The position numbers and the translations under genes were made by a program. This document shows, piece after piece, positions 34,587 to 46,422 of a DNA stretch of 64,000 nt. How positions within the stretch are numbered: the stretch's first letter is position 1; every line of letters begins with the position of its first letter. A model generated the notes under the pieces. It searched no databases. It was not told the origin of the DNA and was given only the letters and a program-made list of their open reading frames with translations. Source of the DNA: Adiantum capillus-veneris (Eukaryota > Streptophyta > Polypodiopsida > Polypodiales > Pteridaceae); contig CM043943.1 of NCBI GenBank assembly GCA_014529385.2, positions 158,862,247 through 158,926,246 of the forward strand, given 5' to 3'.

Positions 34587-37056
34587 ATCTCCCTTCTTGT
34601 ACAAGGCTCAGTAAAAACTTGAATATAGAAGTAGTTAAATCAAACCATCAATTGATGTACACATAAAATTGGTCAATTACAAGGTCTCATGCATGAATTC
34701 AATAATCCTTAGACCTAGTAATGCCCTACAAGCCTTACTTCATAAGGTGGAACCAAGATTAATTGAAAAAAAAATTTATCATGTCACTCTGTGGAAAAAA
34801 TTGCAATTTTTTCGTGTCTATGGTCTTCTGCGGTGCTTTTCTCTTCCAGTTGTCTTGAAGACTTTGTACCCAGTCAAAATAGCTATAGTATTGGCAAGAA
34901 GTTCAAGGTTTTGGCTCTTTTGATGGTCTCAGGAGTCCCTTGACTCCTTTTGGCCTATTTTTAGAGTGGAGTTTAGCCATGCTCAAGAGAGTAATTCTAT
35001 ATTTGGGTATGTAAGTGTGCTACTTACCCTGGGGACTTCCTTTGGTGTAGATATGGACCCCTCAATCTTAGTGTGGTTAGGGTTAGGTGGAAAAATCGTG
35101 ATTTTTTCCTGTCCAAGTGGAATAATGTAATTTTTCCAATTTTAACTTTATGTGTGTCTTGCACACCTTAAGAAAAATTCCTAGTGTCAAAAATATTCAA
35201 AAAGTCCCTCCCTAGTAGAAGTCTATGGAAAAATCACAATTTTTTCCTTGACTCCTGCTTTTGGCCATTTTTCAAGTTTTTGTCAAGTTCCAAGTGTTCT
35301 ACCCTTCTTCAAGAGTTCGTTTGTCAATTTTCACCACAATTGGGCAAATGAAATGGTCCCAAGACCTATTCCAACACTTTTTTGGTAAAAAAGGTCAAGT
35401 TTTGGCTCCAGAAATCACTTTTTGATGTTCAATTTGTAACAAAATTCACACAACAGCTTTAACACATTAGTCAAAGACACCTGATGAAGTATCATGCATA
35501 TTCTTGTCTGATAGCCTCACATGCAAGAGAAAATCGTGATTTTCTCTCGAAGATGTTGACTTAGAGTTTTTTGAGAATTTTGGTGATGGCTGTGCAATCA
35601 CACACTATTTCTCACACAAATCAGGCCTAGAAACGTTTACTTCCTTGGATGCACTATAATTCTTCAAGCTTTCCCTACCTTTGGCAACAAGATCCCTTCA
35701 GTGACATGCAAATCCAGTGAGAGGTAGAGATTTCTTGTTAGACTTGCTTACTTACTCTATTCCTAAAACAAAAGAGATCCACCAAAAATGGATTCAAGGT
35801 GCTTAACTTAGACTCTCTAACTGAAGTCTGATTTTTTTTTCGTTTTCTTGTATTTTTATCACCCAATGCAAGCTTTACCACTCTACCCACTAATGAAGCC
35901 TTGCACTAAGCTCCGACCATATCTAAAACATTGATCCTAACTTGTCTAACACTTTTGTAGCAAGAAACTCACCACAATTACATACAAAACAAAGACCACA
36001 AAAACCTTGTTCTCCATTTCTAACCTATATGACCTAAGAGTTTACCTAAGGCCGCTTTGTCGGACTCGCTTGTGCTCACTCTAGTCTAGGTACTCTTTCC
36101 TGGACAACAACGCCGATGTCTAGGAGTCCACACAGGTCAGCACCTATGACATATCCGAAAAAGATGGAATTAGGACGAAATGTCAATCTTGGGAAGCAAG
36201 TGACTTGACTACGGCATGGAGGCATACTAAGAGGTTGTCAAGCTATTGTTTGAACACAACACACTCCACTATGACACTTGATGTGTACTCTATTCATCAA
36301 AATCTCTCATCCTCTTCTCCGGCTCTCACCTAACTACATGAAAATCCTTGAACAAGTCATCTCCAACCGACTCCAAACTTCATAGGCAGCATACTAGGGT
36401 TATATAGAACATATATAGGTCATCAGACTTGCATTACAACTCAGGTAAAAATTGTGATTTTCTTATGACATCCTAATGTAGGTCAGCATTTCAGAATTTA
36501 GATGTTCCTACTAGGTTTCCTAAGTGCTGAGAATCACCTACAATTGACAGAATCAGTACGATAGTCATATAGAGAGAAATATCACCTGAAAGGTCGTAGA
36601 CAAAGTTTCTCTATTTTTGTGTGATTCTTGAAATGTAGATATCCACATAGAGAGGTTGACAAGACAAACCTCAGAATTCCAATGCGGCAACCGTGCGGTG
36701 CGGTGTGAGAAATTCAAAAACACAGTGAAAGAGAGATCGTACGACGTACATGGCAAACCTTATCTCCTCCTTCATAATATTCAAAAACATCACAAGATTG
36801 TCTTTTATACCCTGGCTCTAGGTTTTAGGGTACAAAAGAAAGATTTTCCATTCTCCTTATCAATAATTACATTCTAGGCTCCACATTACACTCGGGTTCA
36901 AATACAAAGTGTGGGGAAGTCAACATCACTTGGGATTACATGAGAGATAGAATAAATAGGGAGTTTTTGTTGGAATCTTCCAACAATATGGAATGATTTC
37001 TACACATCATACTACCCATTTTGGTACCTTGAAATTTTGGGGTACTATACCTACCT
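34587..37056. other. No gene; AT-rich DNA with recurring short palindromes
   Basis: No coding region is supported. Five related palindromic segments of about 20 bp occur at 34793-34812, 35089-35109, 35227-35247, 35527-35546 and 36445-36465, all variants of GAAAAATCGTGATTTTTC. The first is a perfect 20-bp palindrome. The flanks of the five sites do not look like long repeats of each other. A further inverted pair (TTGGAATCTTCCAA) lies near 36970. Confidence 0.4.
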
Positions 37057-37293
37057 CTCGGGGGTGTAATCATGTTAGTGTATCATGTGAGTTCAGCCAG
37101 TAAGAGTTTTATAGTGCAAAAAATTTAGGGAATTTAACAAAGATACATTAAATAAGGGGGTTTTATTTTCAATTTTGAAAAAAAACTGAAATAAGGGGTC
37201 ATTTTATGCATTCAAACATATTAAAAATGAGTTTTTTAATTACCTCATGAATGCACGTTATATAGGGGGATACTCAATAGTGCACTTCTCGAG
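37057..37293. mobile_element. MITE-like element, copy 2
   Basis: It starts CTCGGGGGTG and ends GTGCACTTCTCGAG and matches the element at 18018-18253 over its length, with the interior blocks TAATCATGTTA and GCACGTTATATAGGGGGA. Several bases are missing in the left arm and two differ in the right arm, so this copy is more decayed at the ends. There is no coding capacity. Confidence 0.65.
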
Positions 37294-37812
37294 ATCTTCC
37301 TCTTTTTTATGACATACGAAGCAACTGTCCTATAATATATACCAAATATGTTATTTTGGCACTGTATTACTTTATAGCAGGTGAGTCCTAATTTGGTCTT
37401 TTGATAGTGTATGGAACCACTTCTTTGTAGTAGAGTACCAAAATTGGTATTATCGAGAGGATATACCATTATAGACTTTGTACTTTAACACCTCTCCTAA
37501 AGAAACATCAGGGATATTGATTGCAAGAACAAGACGTTACCTGAGAGTCATTGAGAAGATGCATGGGATGTTCAACACCACTTTTTCTTTCAATTCCTTG
37601 CTTACATATGTCCTTTTTCTTAGGTGAAACTCTTGTATCCAATGGTTAAAAGGCATAGACCAAATCTCTAATTTCACCTGTAATAATGGTAAATCAAGGC
37701 AATTGTTTATGACAAGCACCCAAGGGCAACACTTCCTCCTTATCTTTCATCTCCAGGCAAGAACTTTTTGTCGGTATATTCTTTCAATGAACACCCAAGA
37801 CACTAGCAATTC
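37294..37812. other. No recognised gene
   Basis: Small frames on the minus strand have no domain. The stretch is the left flank of the LTR that begins at 37813. Confidence 0.3.
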
Positions 37813-39418
37813 TGTCAAAATAATCAATATCTAATTCTCCTAAATGATTTTCTCATGTTAAACTGATCATTTAATATGGGGAAGTACCAGGGGAGAAAAA
37901 GCTAGAATATTGGTTAATCTAGCAGACCGGCCACACTAGGGATCCAACGGAGGGAAAATAGGGATCCAAAGGGGGGGCCATCTGCAAAAGAGCCATGTGC
38001 AACAATGGGCTAAAAAGACCCTAAGGTTCAGCCCATTAAGACTTCCAAAATGCTAAGGTTCCAAAATTCAAAGGTTGTGTCCAAAGGTCAACCTTAAGGG
38101 AATTGGATGCTTTGTGTGTGACCAAAAAAGTCTTTGTACATCCCTACATGGGAGGGGGCGAGCCTGTCTTCTAGGGGATGAGAGAGAAAGCCACACACAC
38201 ACACACACACACAAGCTCCCTTTACACAAAGGGAATGAGGGACACATGTCAGCTCCCTAGGCGAGATGCCCACAAGGTGTAACCAATTCCTATTGGATGG
38301 CCTTGGAGGTGGACCAATGAGAATTAGGCTAGAGTAAATCTAGTTTAATTAATTTAAAAACACTTAATAAAAAGAACCAATGAAAATTAAGTCTCCTGGA
38401 TGATTATTGGACAGCCCTTCAAGGGGTCCAATAGGAATTGAGTAGCCCACTGGGCTACTTAATTCCTATTGGTCAGAATGGGGAAAGGTCCAATGGGGAT
38501 TTAATTCATTTAAATCAATTAAGTTTAATTGATTAAGCTCTCACAAAAGGGGAAAGGGGGACACATGTCAGAAGGCTATCACTTATGCTGCTTAATTGTG
38601 ATAGGCTAGCCCTGAGGAGGTCCAATGGGGAGCCTGCAAGAGCAAATAGCAAGAGGGCTCGCCCAAGAGAGAGAGAGGGGGCTGATTTTTGCAAGGCATT
38701 ATCACACACACACTCACACATAGTCTATGTGTGAAGCAAAGAAGACTATCTCTTCCCAAGCTTTAATGGAGAGCTCATCACCTACTCCAAGCTTGTGAGA
38801 TAGAAGCCTACATCGGCACACTCTTGGCTTGTGGATGCAAATCCAACCAAGAGCCAAGCTTCAATGCATGCTCATCTCCTCTACCAAGCTAATTACTAAG
38901 CTAAAGCTATGCTAATATGAGTGATTATGTGAGGAGATGTACATCTTTCTCGTAAGATACTCCTTCTTCCTTTCAATCTACTCTCATACCCTGCTAGCTC
39001 TCACCATCTTCGAAGGTGTGTGAGGTCTTGGGTCTGAGAACGGGGATAATTAAGGTTGTGTTTGCTAAGTGTTTTGCTTAGTGCATGAAGCTTTCATCTT
39101 CATTGCGCTAGCTAGTCTTGAAGGAACACAAAGAATTGTATTGTACAATGTCTCTCTTGATGGGAGAAACCATAATACAAAGTCTTTTGGAGGGGGGACC
39201 GGATCCATGCAAATCCGGTCCTCAACTGTTGTCAATAGTTTAATTTCTCTCTCTTTTGAAAGTATTGTTGATGCTATCTAACTAGGTGTCATGCTTTTTC
39301 TTGCTCTCTCCACCCAAGCACTCTTGTCATTCTCATTAGGAATCTATTCTGATGAAATGCCCACTATGTTCATGCTAATTTCCGCTACACACAAGTTTTT
39401 AGACCATTAAATGTTACA
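37813..39418 (+). mobile_element. 5' LTR of chromodomain-type Ty3/gypsy element
   Basis: The 1.6-kb LTR starts TGTCAAAATAATC and ends TTACA just before the primer site. Most of its length (to about 39087) is repeated at 46447-48239. It includes a CA microsatellite (38194-38212), a short inverted pair around GGACCGGATC/GATCCGGTCC near 39200-39225, and a GTTTAATTGATTAA region lost from the 3' copy. The last ~330 bp are absent from the 3' LTR. Confidence 0.85.
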
Positions 39419-39419
39419 T

Positions 39420-39431
39420 TGGTATCAGAGC
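39420..39431 (+). other. Primer binding site for initiator tRNA-Met
   Basis: TGGTATCAGAGC lies one base after the LTR end. It is the standard complement to the 3' end of plant initiator tRNA-Met, used for minus-strand priming. Confidence 0.85.
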
Positions 39432-39820
39432 ACAAGGTTTCTCTTTTCTTGCTCAAGGAGGGAGGTCCTCAAGCTAGCTATAAATGGTTGGTATTATTAA
39501 TTGCTTGTGAGTAAGCAGAACAGGGATTTTTCAGCCTTGCAGTGCGTCTGCCTTTGTGCAATTAACAGGGCATCACCGTCGAGAGCTATGGTCTTAATAG
39601 TGGAGTCCTATGGGGATTGCCTATGGCTTAACCACTATTGAGCTATTAGAAGCTTGACAGGAGCCGGTGCTGTTTTGGTGTCGAAAGAACCTCTCTTCTA
39701 TTCCTTGCAATTAATGGTATTCGAGCCGTGGGTACAATAGCTTGAGTGCTTTTTCTAAAGGGGTAAAGAGGAGTAGAAACTAGGGCTTGAAGTGCCAAAG
39801 TACACCTAAAAGTTGCTAGA
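39432..39820 (+). other. Leader between primer site and gag
   Basis: About 390 bases without a supported frame, followed by the gag ATG at 39821. It would contain packaging signals in an active element, but none can be read from sequence alone. Confidence 0.4.
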
Positions 39821-41345
39821 ATGGATGACAATAGTAAAGAGAGTGAAATTAATGTTGGTAACTTTGATTTTGCTCATGAGCGAGCTACTAATGATGCTTC
39901 AATGCTTGTTAACTATCTTGTTTCTAGGCTTCAACTAGGCATGGGCAATCCATCTCTCCAAAGTGAATTCCAATGGCATCTCCGGGCTCACGGGATTCTC
40001 CAAGCTCATCACCATGACGAGAGAACACCTAGGAAGCCTCCTTGTGAGACTACCAAAAGAGGTCTCTCTCTGATTCGGGAAGAAGAAGAGAATCTATACG
40101 AAGGGCTCAAGAATTTACTTCTTGATGATGCATCTCCTTCCCAAAGGAGAACTCAAGAGCCTCCACCGAAGGAACGAGAAAGAAGTGAGTCTCACACCAC
40201 CTTGACAGAGATGGCTCCACGAAGACGGCGGGCTAAACGCTCTCCATCACCACCAAAGCGGAGAAGACCATCACACTCTTCTCCACACCATAATTCAAAG
40301 AGGGATGATAAAAAGAAAGAGAAGAAAAGGCGAGAAAGAGGACACCCTCTTCTCCATCTTCTTCATCCTCTTCTTCTTATGAAAGTGATGGTGAAGACAA
40401 CGAAGATCAAGACAAGAAAAAGGCGAGAAAAAGGTAACCCTCTTCTCCCCCTTCTTCAAATTCTTCACCTTCTGAAGAAAGTGATGGTGCAACCTTTGAA
40501 CCATCAAAAAGAAGAGGCCATAGGAAATCCTATGCCACATGGAAGAGGTCTTCCAAGTTGAAGAAATTCAAAGAGGGAGGGAAGAGCATCTCTTTCCTTA
40601 CCTATGATGGTATCTTTGGTGCTACGGACAAAGTCTTGGCCTTTATCCAGCAATTCGATGCGGCGTTTGGAGATGAGGGCTTCACGGAGTCCTCTAAGCT
40701 ACGCCATGTAGCTATGCACTTTCAAAAGTCTGCCAGGCAATGGTGGTCTAGCCTACGAGCCAATGGTGAAAATCCACGAACATGAAAAGCTTTAAGAGCT
40801 TCCGTTATGAAGCAGTTTTTGGCCACCGATGCCAAAGACAAAGTACTCACCGAATGGCGAAGCTTAAAGATCTCTCCCAATGAATCCATCCACAAATATG
40901 TAGACAAGTTTTGGGACCTACAACTCAAAGCCACTGTCTTTAAAAAGTTGGATCTTGGAGAGAAAAAGCAACAATTTTGTGCGGGCTTAACCGAAGAAAT
41001 GGCGGAGTATGTCAACTCCCAAAGGCCACGTACCATATCGGCGGTAATACACCATACTATGGTGGCCTCTCGAATCAATTTCCAAATGGGGGCTAAAAGA
41101 AATAATAATCCCACGGAAAACAAGGGTTCCAACGAGCCTAAGGGGAAGGACAATGTCCAAAAGTCTCCTAAGGTCAACTCCAACAAAGCTAAAGAGAAGG
41201 GAGTTTACAAAGGTAAGAACAAACTCTCTCCTGAAGAGCTTGAGCGTTATCGCAAGGATAACTGGTGTTTCAAGTGTGGAGAACAAGGGCATGCGTACCG
41301 CGCTTGTCCCCAAAAGAATAACCGCCAAACTCCTCCTTGGTTGAA
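39821..41345 (+). pseudogene. Gag of the chromodomain-type element
   Basis: Translation starts at an ATG at 39821 and runs through an N-terminal region and a Lys/Arg-rich segment (40210-40330). A frame change near 40340 and a TAA near 40434 follow. The gag core is at 40561-41000: YDGIFGATDKVLAFIQQFD, RQWWSSLRANGE, then after a TGA at 40783 EWRSLKISPNESIHKYVDKFW. A canonical zinc knuckle, CFKCGEQGHAYRAC, is at 41266-41307. The product is the particle protein. A second frame change near 41336 leads to protease. Three lesions in gag alone mark the copy as inactive. Confidence 0.85.
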
Positions 41346-41574
41346 ATCCAAGAGGAGGAGACTCACCAAAGTCATCACAAAGAATCTCCTCTATGCCATG
41401 CTTGGGGAAAGGTAAGAGAACATGATGCTTTTAAACTCTTTGACCCTGGTTCTACTCACAATTTTATATCTATAGAGTTGGCCACCAAGCTAGGCATACA
41501 ATCCTACGAGATGGGAGATGTCCTACCCGCAGACAGTGCCTTCAAGGGGCAAGAAGCTTCAGTCACTCCCTTAA
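41337..41574 (+). pseudogene. Aspartic protease, first half (interrupted by a DNA transposon)
   Basis: The frame encodes the retroviral protease active-site segment as FDPGSTHNFIS, where family members usually have DSG; the Ser is Pro here. The domain continues to the segment EASVTPL, where a 1.3-kb CACTA-like element interrupts it. Coding resumes at 42914 in the same reading register once one TTAA is discounted, so the insertion is the only break at this point. Confidence 0.8.
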
Positions 41575-42909
41575 CACTAGAATGGTAACATGACACTTTT
41601 ATGTCCTTGGACACTTTTGTGTCCCGTTAAGTGACCATTTTGCTTGTATTATTTGAAGAGTATGAAAATAAATTCTAGGTGCTATATATCCACAAAGTTG
41701 CCTTATGAGCTGAAAAAAACTTAGCATTTTTTTTTGAGTATCGATCTCACCATTAACCTTATTCTTGCACAACATTTTTGAACCTAAACTGTGTGAAAAA
41801 ACGGGTCCTGTTTTTGGTTTTCTTTTAATTTTTGGCAACTATACCACTCTAAACTTCATGTTTGTGAGGTTTAGATGGCCAGAGGTTAGGCCTTCATAGT
41901 TCTCAACATGTTTTGATGCTTGTAGGGAGAGCTATGTGTTAAAATTGAAAGTTATGACCATTTAACAAGAATTGCATAATCCTGTTTTTTGGCCAAAATT
42001 AGCACTTTTATGATTTTTTTGCTGGCTTTCTTGATATCCAAATTCAATTTTGATTGTGTAAGTGTAATGTATAACATAAATCTAATCTTCCTTGAGTTTT
42101 GGGGGACCTAATATGCTATATAGCATAGTATATGATGATGGTTGAGTTTTTTTATTGCTGAAGAATACGATACATTTTAGAGTAGCAAGTATAACTTTCT
42201 CAATATTGCTAGTTTCTTAGGCCAATTGTATGTATTTTGTAGGTAGTAACCATATAATCATAGACTACAAACTTGGCTAGATATTGAGTAGTTTCTATGG
42301 GTTCCTAGAGGTCATAATGCTAAAACCAGGTTTTTCATGTTTGCTGTATTTAGCATTTTATCATTGCCCCCAAAGTTCCAATTGTAAGAGACCATTATCC
42401 TTTTGACATGCTCCATGGCATCTTTTGAATCCAAATACCCAAAGGGAACTAAGAAAACATGTATATAGTATCTGTATTGAGCGTGACTATAGAAACTTTG
42501 ATGATAGGTCCACAGAATGGCAAAAATGCAACTTTTTTGTACCTATTTTTTTTTCCCAAAAAAACATTAGTGAGGTAAAAGCAACCATATTTTTTGGTCA
42601 CCAACCCATTGAAGTTAACGGGGCATTTTATCTCATGTCCTACAAAAATCCCCACTCTTATTTATATGCAATCAACCGTAAGAAATTGCTGTTTTGGGCA
42701 AAATGCACTGGTCCATCAACTTTGGAGGATTGTAGTGACCAAGGGATGAGAAAAATTACAACTTTCTCATTTTTTCCATATGTAGTAGTTATTGAACTAT
42801 AAGCTCATGAAAGGATTTTTCAAAATGAGTGGATCTACTATGATTTTGGAAATTTTTCCCAAAACCTTGAAAGGACACTTTTATGTCCTATTAGGTTACC
42901 ATTCTAGTG
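41575..42909. mobile_element. CACTA-like non-autonomous DNA transposon
   Basis: The 1335-bp AT-rich insert has perfect 15-bp terminal inverted repeats CACTAGAATGGTAAC. Just inside the ends lie copies of an imperfect palindrome GGACACTTTTATGTCC: two on the left (41592-41606 and 41609-41624) and one on the right (42873-42888). Short subterminal repeats are typical of the CACTA/En-Spm superfamily. TTAA flanks both sides (41571-41574 and 42910-42913). CACTA elements normally make 3-bp duplications, so the 4-bp TTAA is unusual or reflects a 3-bp duplication blurred by the palindrome. The frame at 42425-42802 inside has no recognised domain, and I see no transposase. Confidence 0.8.
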
Positions 42910-42913
42910 TTAA

Positions 42914-43803
42914 TCGGGAAATTGAGGCTTCATGTCCAAGGCTATGTGGACAAAGAGGACTTCTTTATCTCTCCTCTCAAGCATGAGGATGTAATCCTAG
43001 GGGCACCATGGTTTGACCACCTGGCTACCGATGTTAAATTTCCTGAAAGGAGAATCTCCTTTAAGTTCAGGGAAAAAGACATGTATATAGATGCTAAGGA
43101 AATGGGTAACACTATTCCCATTGTACATACACCAGCTTTCAACAAGTCAATAAAGAGCTCTATTTCCGTGTACATGATTTTTGTTAAAGATTCTCAAAAT
43201 GAACCTAATGCTTTAACAAAAGAAAATAAAAGCAACCAAAAGGAATTAGAGTTATCCAATTTTCTCAAGGGGTTTCAAGATGTTTTTATTGACGACATCC
43301 CTTGTGAGCTACCTCCTAAACGAGGTAATGATGACCATGCAATTGAACTTCTTCCAGGAAGTTCACCGCCTAACAAACCTCCTTATAGAGTTTCTCAAGC
43401 TCAACAAGAGGAGATTATGCGGCAAGTGCATGAGTTAGTTGAGAAGGGCATGGTTAGGCCTAGCTCATCTCCATTTTGCTCACCTGTGCTATTAGTGAAA
43501 AAGAAAGACGGCACATATCATATGTGTGTCGACTATAGAGCACTAAATAGGATCACTATCAAGAATAGGTTTCCCATTCCACGGGTAGAAGACCTATTTG
43601 ATAAGCTACAAGGATCGACCTACTTCATTAGGATTGACCTAAAAAATGGCTATCATCAAATAAGGATAGTTGATCAAGACATTGTAAAGACCGCATTTCG
43701 CACCACATTTGGTCTTTACGAATACATTGTCATGCCTTTTGGTTTGACCAATGCACCAGCCACATTCAACCGCTTGATGGAGAAGCTGTTCAGGCCTCAT
43801 TGA
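42914..43803 (+). pseudogene. Protease C-terminal half and reverse transcriptase fingers/palm
   Basis: Coding resumes after the transposon with the end of protease ([14 protein letters not shown], the conserved Ile-Leu-Gly-x-Pro-Trp). The linker follows, then [53 protein letters not shown] and [20 protein letters not shown] at 43801-43803 stops the frame just before the catalytic loop. Apparent translation from a GTG at 42907 is an artefact of the transposon end. Confidence 0.85.
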
Positions 43804-44068
43804 ACCTTCACTGGAGTGTTCTTTGATGATATTATCATCTATTCTAATTCATTAGACGAACACAAGCAACACCTCCAGGTAATATTTCAAGTTTTAAGAG
43901 AATAAACTTTATGTTAATTGAAAGAAAAGTGAATTTTTCTTGCAAGAGATTCAGTACTTAGGTCATATTATCTCTCAAGATGGCATCCAAATGGATCCAT
44001 CAAAGTTAGACGTAATAAAAGGATGGCCTTAACCAAGGAATCTTCATGAACTAAGAAGCTTTATAGGT
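43804..44068 (+). pseudogene. Reverse transcriptase catalytic loop and thumb
   Basis: Directly after the stop, in the same frame, comes the catalytic loop GVFFDDIIIYS (FFDD at 43819-43830). The thumb segment (LGHIISQDGIQMDPSKL) follows after a frame change near 43895. A TAA near 44030 interrupts the approach to RNase H. The Asp pair is intact. Confidence 0.8.
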
Positions 44069-45712
44069 ATGTGTGCATACTATAGACGCTTCATAGAAAA
44101 GTTCTCACAAATTGCGGGACCATTACATGACCTAACAAAGAAAAGCGTTAGGTATACATGGTCTGCTAAGGAGAACAATGCTTTCGAAAAGCTTAAAGAA
44201 AAGCTTATCTCTCAAATTGTGCTTACACTACCGGATCTCTCAAAACCATTTGAGGTCCAATGTGATGCTTGTGGTGATTGCCTTGGAGCTGTTTTGCTCC
44301 AAGAAGGGCATGCCATAGGCTATGAGAGTCGAAGGCTCGACCCTGTTGAGCAAGCTCTAGGCATATACGAAAAGGAACTCCTTGCAGTTCTACATGCCTT
44401 AGACTCATGGAAGCACTATTTATTGGGGACTCCTTTCATTCTGCGAACGGATCACCAAAGTCTTAAGTACTTCATGACACAGACCAAACTCTCCGACAAA
44501 CAAATGAGGTGGGAAAATTTCCTTTTGCAATTTCATTTTCATATTGCTCACATTGCTGGCAAGCATAATCAAGTAGCTGATGCACTCTCAAGACAGCCGA
44601 GAGTGAATGCGGTTTCCATAGCAACTCACAATGATCTATCTTCAATGATAGATGAGTACGCTATTGATCCCGATTTTAAAGATGTGATTTCAGCCCTTGC
44701 ATTAGGGAAGAAAGAAGAACCATTTACTTTACAAGATGGTTATATTCTCTATGGCAATAGACTATGCGTTACTAACTCACTACTTGAGAAAGTAATGTAT
44801 GAATCTCATGCTCCACCATATGCGGGGCATAGAGGGATTCAGTCTACCTTAAAGGGAATTGAAACATATTTCTATTGGCCTACCATGAAAGTGAACATAC
44901 AAGAGTATGTTTCTAAATGTGTGGTTTGCCAAAAGACAAAATTTGATAGACGAAAGCAACTTGGATTGCTTCAACCCTTGCCAATCCCTAATTCACCATG
45001 GGAGAGCATATCCATGGATTTTATCTTTGGATTGCCTAAGTCTATCCATGGGAATACGGGAATATGGACGATAGTAGACAGGTTCAATAAACAAGCTCAT
45101 TTTATACCTGTCAAAAAGACTATCAAAGCCCATCAAATGGCAACCCTCTTCATTTCACAAATTTTCAAGTACCATGGCTTGCCAATGTCCATAGTGTCGG
45201 ATACAGATCTTAGAATGACCAGTAATTTTTGGAAGGGTCTCTTTGAGAATTTAGGGACAAGGCTAAACTTCTCTTCGGCCTATCATCCACAAATGGATGG
45301 CCAAAGTGAAATAGCTAACCTAACCATTCTCGATCTACTAAAAGCCTATGTAACGGACGTAGATCAAAGATCCCAATGGGAGAACTACTTACCCTTAGTG
45401 GAGTATGCTTACAATAAGACTGTACATACTTCCACGGGAAAAGCACCTTTCGAGGTAATTGAGGGAAGATCAAAAAGTCCCATGCTACTTAAGGTACATG
45501 GGAAGATCTTCGCTGTAGATGAGTATAGCCGAGACCTACAAGAATCTTTTCAAAAGATTAAGGATGCTATCTCTATCTCACAGCAAAGGCAAAAGGCTGT
45601 TGCTGACAAGCACAGAAGAGCCCAAGCCTTTAAAGAAAACGATTGGGTCTTGTTAAAGTTTCCCAAGGCTCGATTAAGGCACACGACGGGCAAGAATCCT
45701 ACGGGCCACTAA
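44069..45712 (+). pseudogene. RNase H and integrase of the chromodomain-type element
   Basis: This 547-codon frame is the longest open pol segment in the window. Codons 1-190 cover the end of RT and RNase H (FEVQCDACGDCLGAVLL, YEKELLAVLHALDSW, RTDHQSLKYF, KHNQVADALSRQ); the catalytic residues are visible. Integrase follows: HHCC zinc domain (HAPPYAGHRG ... CVVCQKTK), first Asp in ISMDFIFGLP, second in IVSDTDLRMTS, Glu in DGQSEIANL. The frame ends at a TAA at 45710-45712 inside the C-terminal region, and coding sense continues beyond it. It may have been intact for longer than the rest of pol. Confidence 0.9.
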
Positions 45713-46095
45713 AAGTACTATGCTAAACTAGCAAAAAGGTACTATGGTCCCTTCCAGATTCTTAGGCCAATCAATGAGATGGCCTATCAACTCAAGTTGC
45801 CAATCATTGGCTCATACACAATGCTTTCCATGTGAGCCTATTAAAGCCTTACAAAGGAGAGCCACCTCAAGAACCAACTATTGAAGACCCACCGGAGATC
45901 GAGGACCAAGAGGAGGTGCTGCAGCACGAGTCCATTCTCCGACATGAAGACAAGGTATTAAGAGGCAGTAAGACTATCTGACGATATCTTATTAAGTCTA
46001 AGAATTATCCTTTTGAAGATGCTAGATGGATGCAAGGCATACAATTAAAGGATAACCTAAACCTTGTCAATGCTTACAATGCTTCCCAAGAGTAA
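45713..46095 (+). pseudogene. Integrase C-terminus with chromodomain-like segment
   Basis: After the TAA the same frame gives KRYYGPFQILRPINEMAYQLKLP. A frame change leads to HNAFHVSLLKPYKGEPPQE, the pre-chromodomain block, and then RYLIKSKNYPFEDARWM, a chromodomain-like sequence with a TGA just before it. Chromodomains define chromoviruses and are thought to guide integration. The product would end at 46093-46095. Confidence 0.65.
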
Positions 46096-46422
46096 GCAAA
46101 TGTACAAAATGTTAAAAATGAACAAAGTTTTTTGTCTTATAAGACTCTCTTTTTCTTTATTGTGCATAAAAATAAAGTAGTATGCATGCTTAGATCAAGT
46201 TTGCGAAGACGACGTCTCCCAAACACCAAGTAGAGCTTGTCACTCTACTATGGAAGACTGATAGGACTAATGTGCAGACATGCTTGCGGCAGCCTCAGGC
46301 TCTCAAGTGCCAAATGGACTAGTCATCCATTGTGGAATGATGTCGTAGGGTAACATAGGGATCCTCTACCCGCTAAGAAAAGGACTCATGAATATGCTTT
46401 ATCTTCTCTACACCATAGTCGA

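Noticed and set aside
42425-42802. 125-codon frame inside the CACTA-like element
   Set aside because: It has no transposase motif, is low in complexity and lies in AT-rich DNA; a chance frame is more likely.
42907-42930. New gene start at 42907
   Set aside because: The GTG is the last codon-sized piece of the CACTA-like terminal repeat; the coding sense after it is the second half of the interrupted protease.
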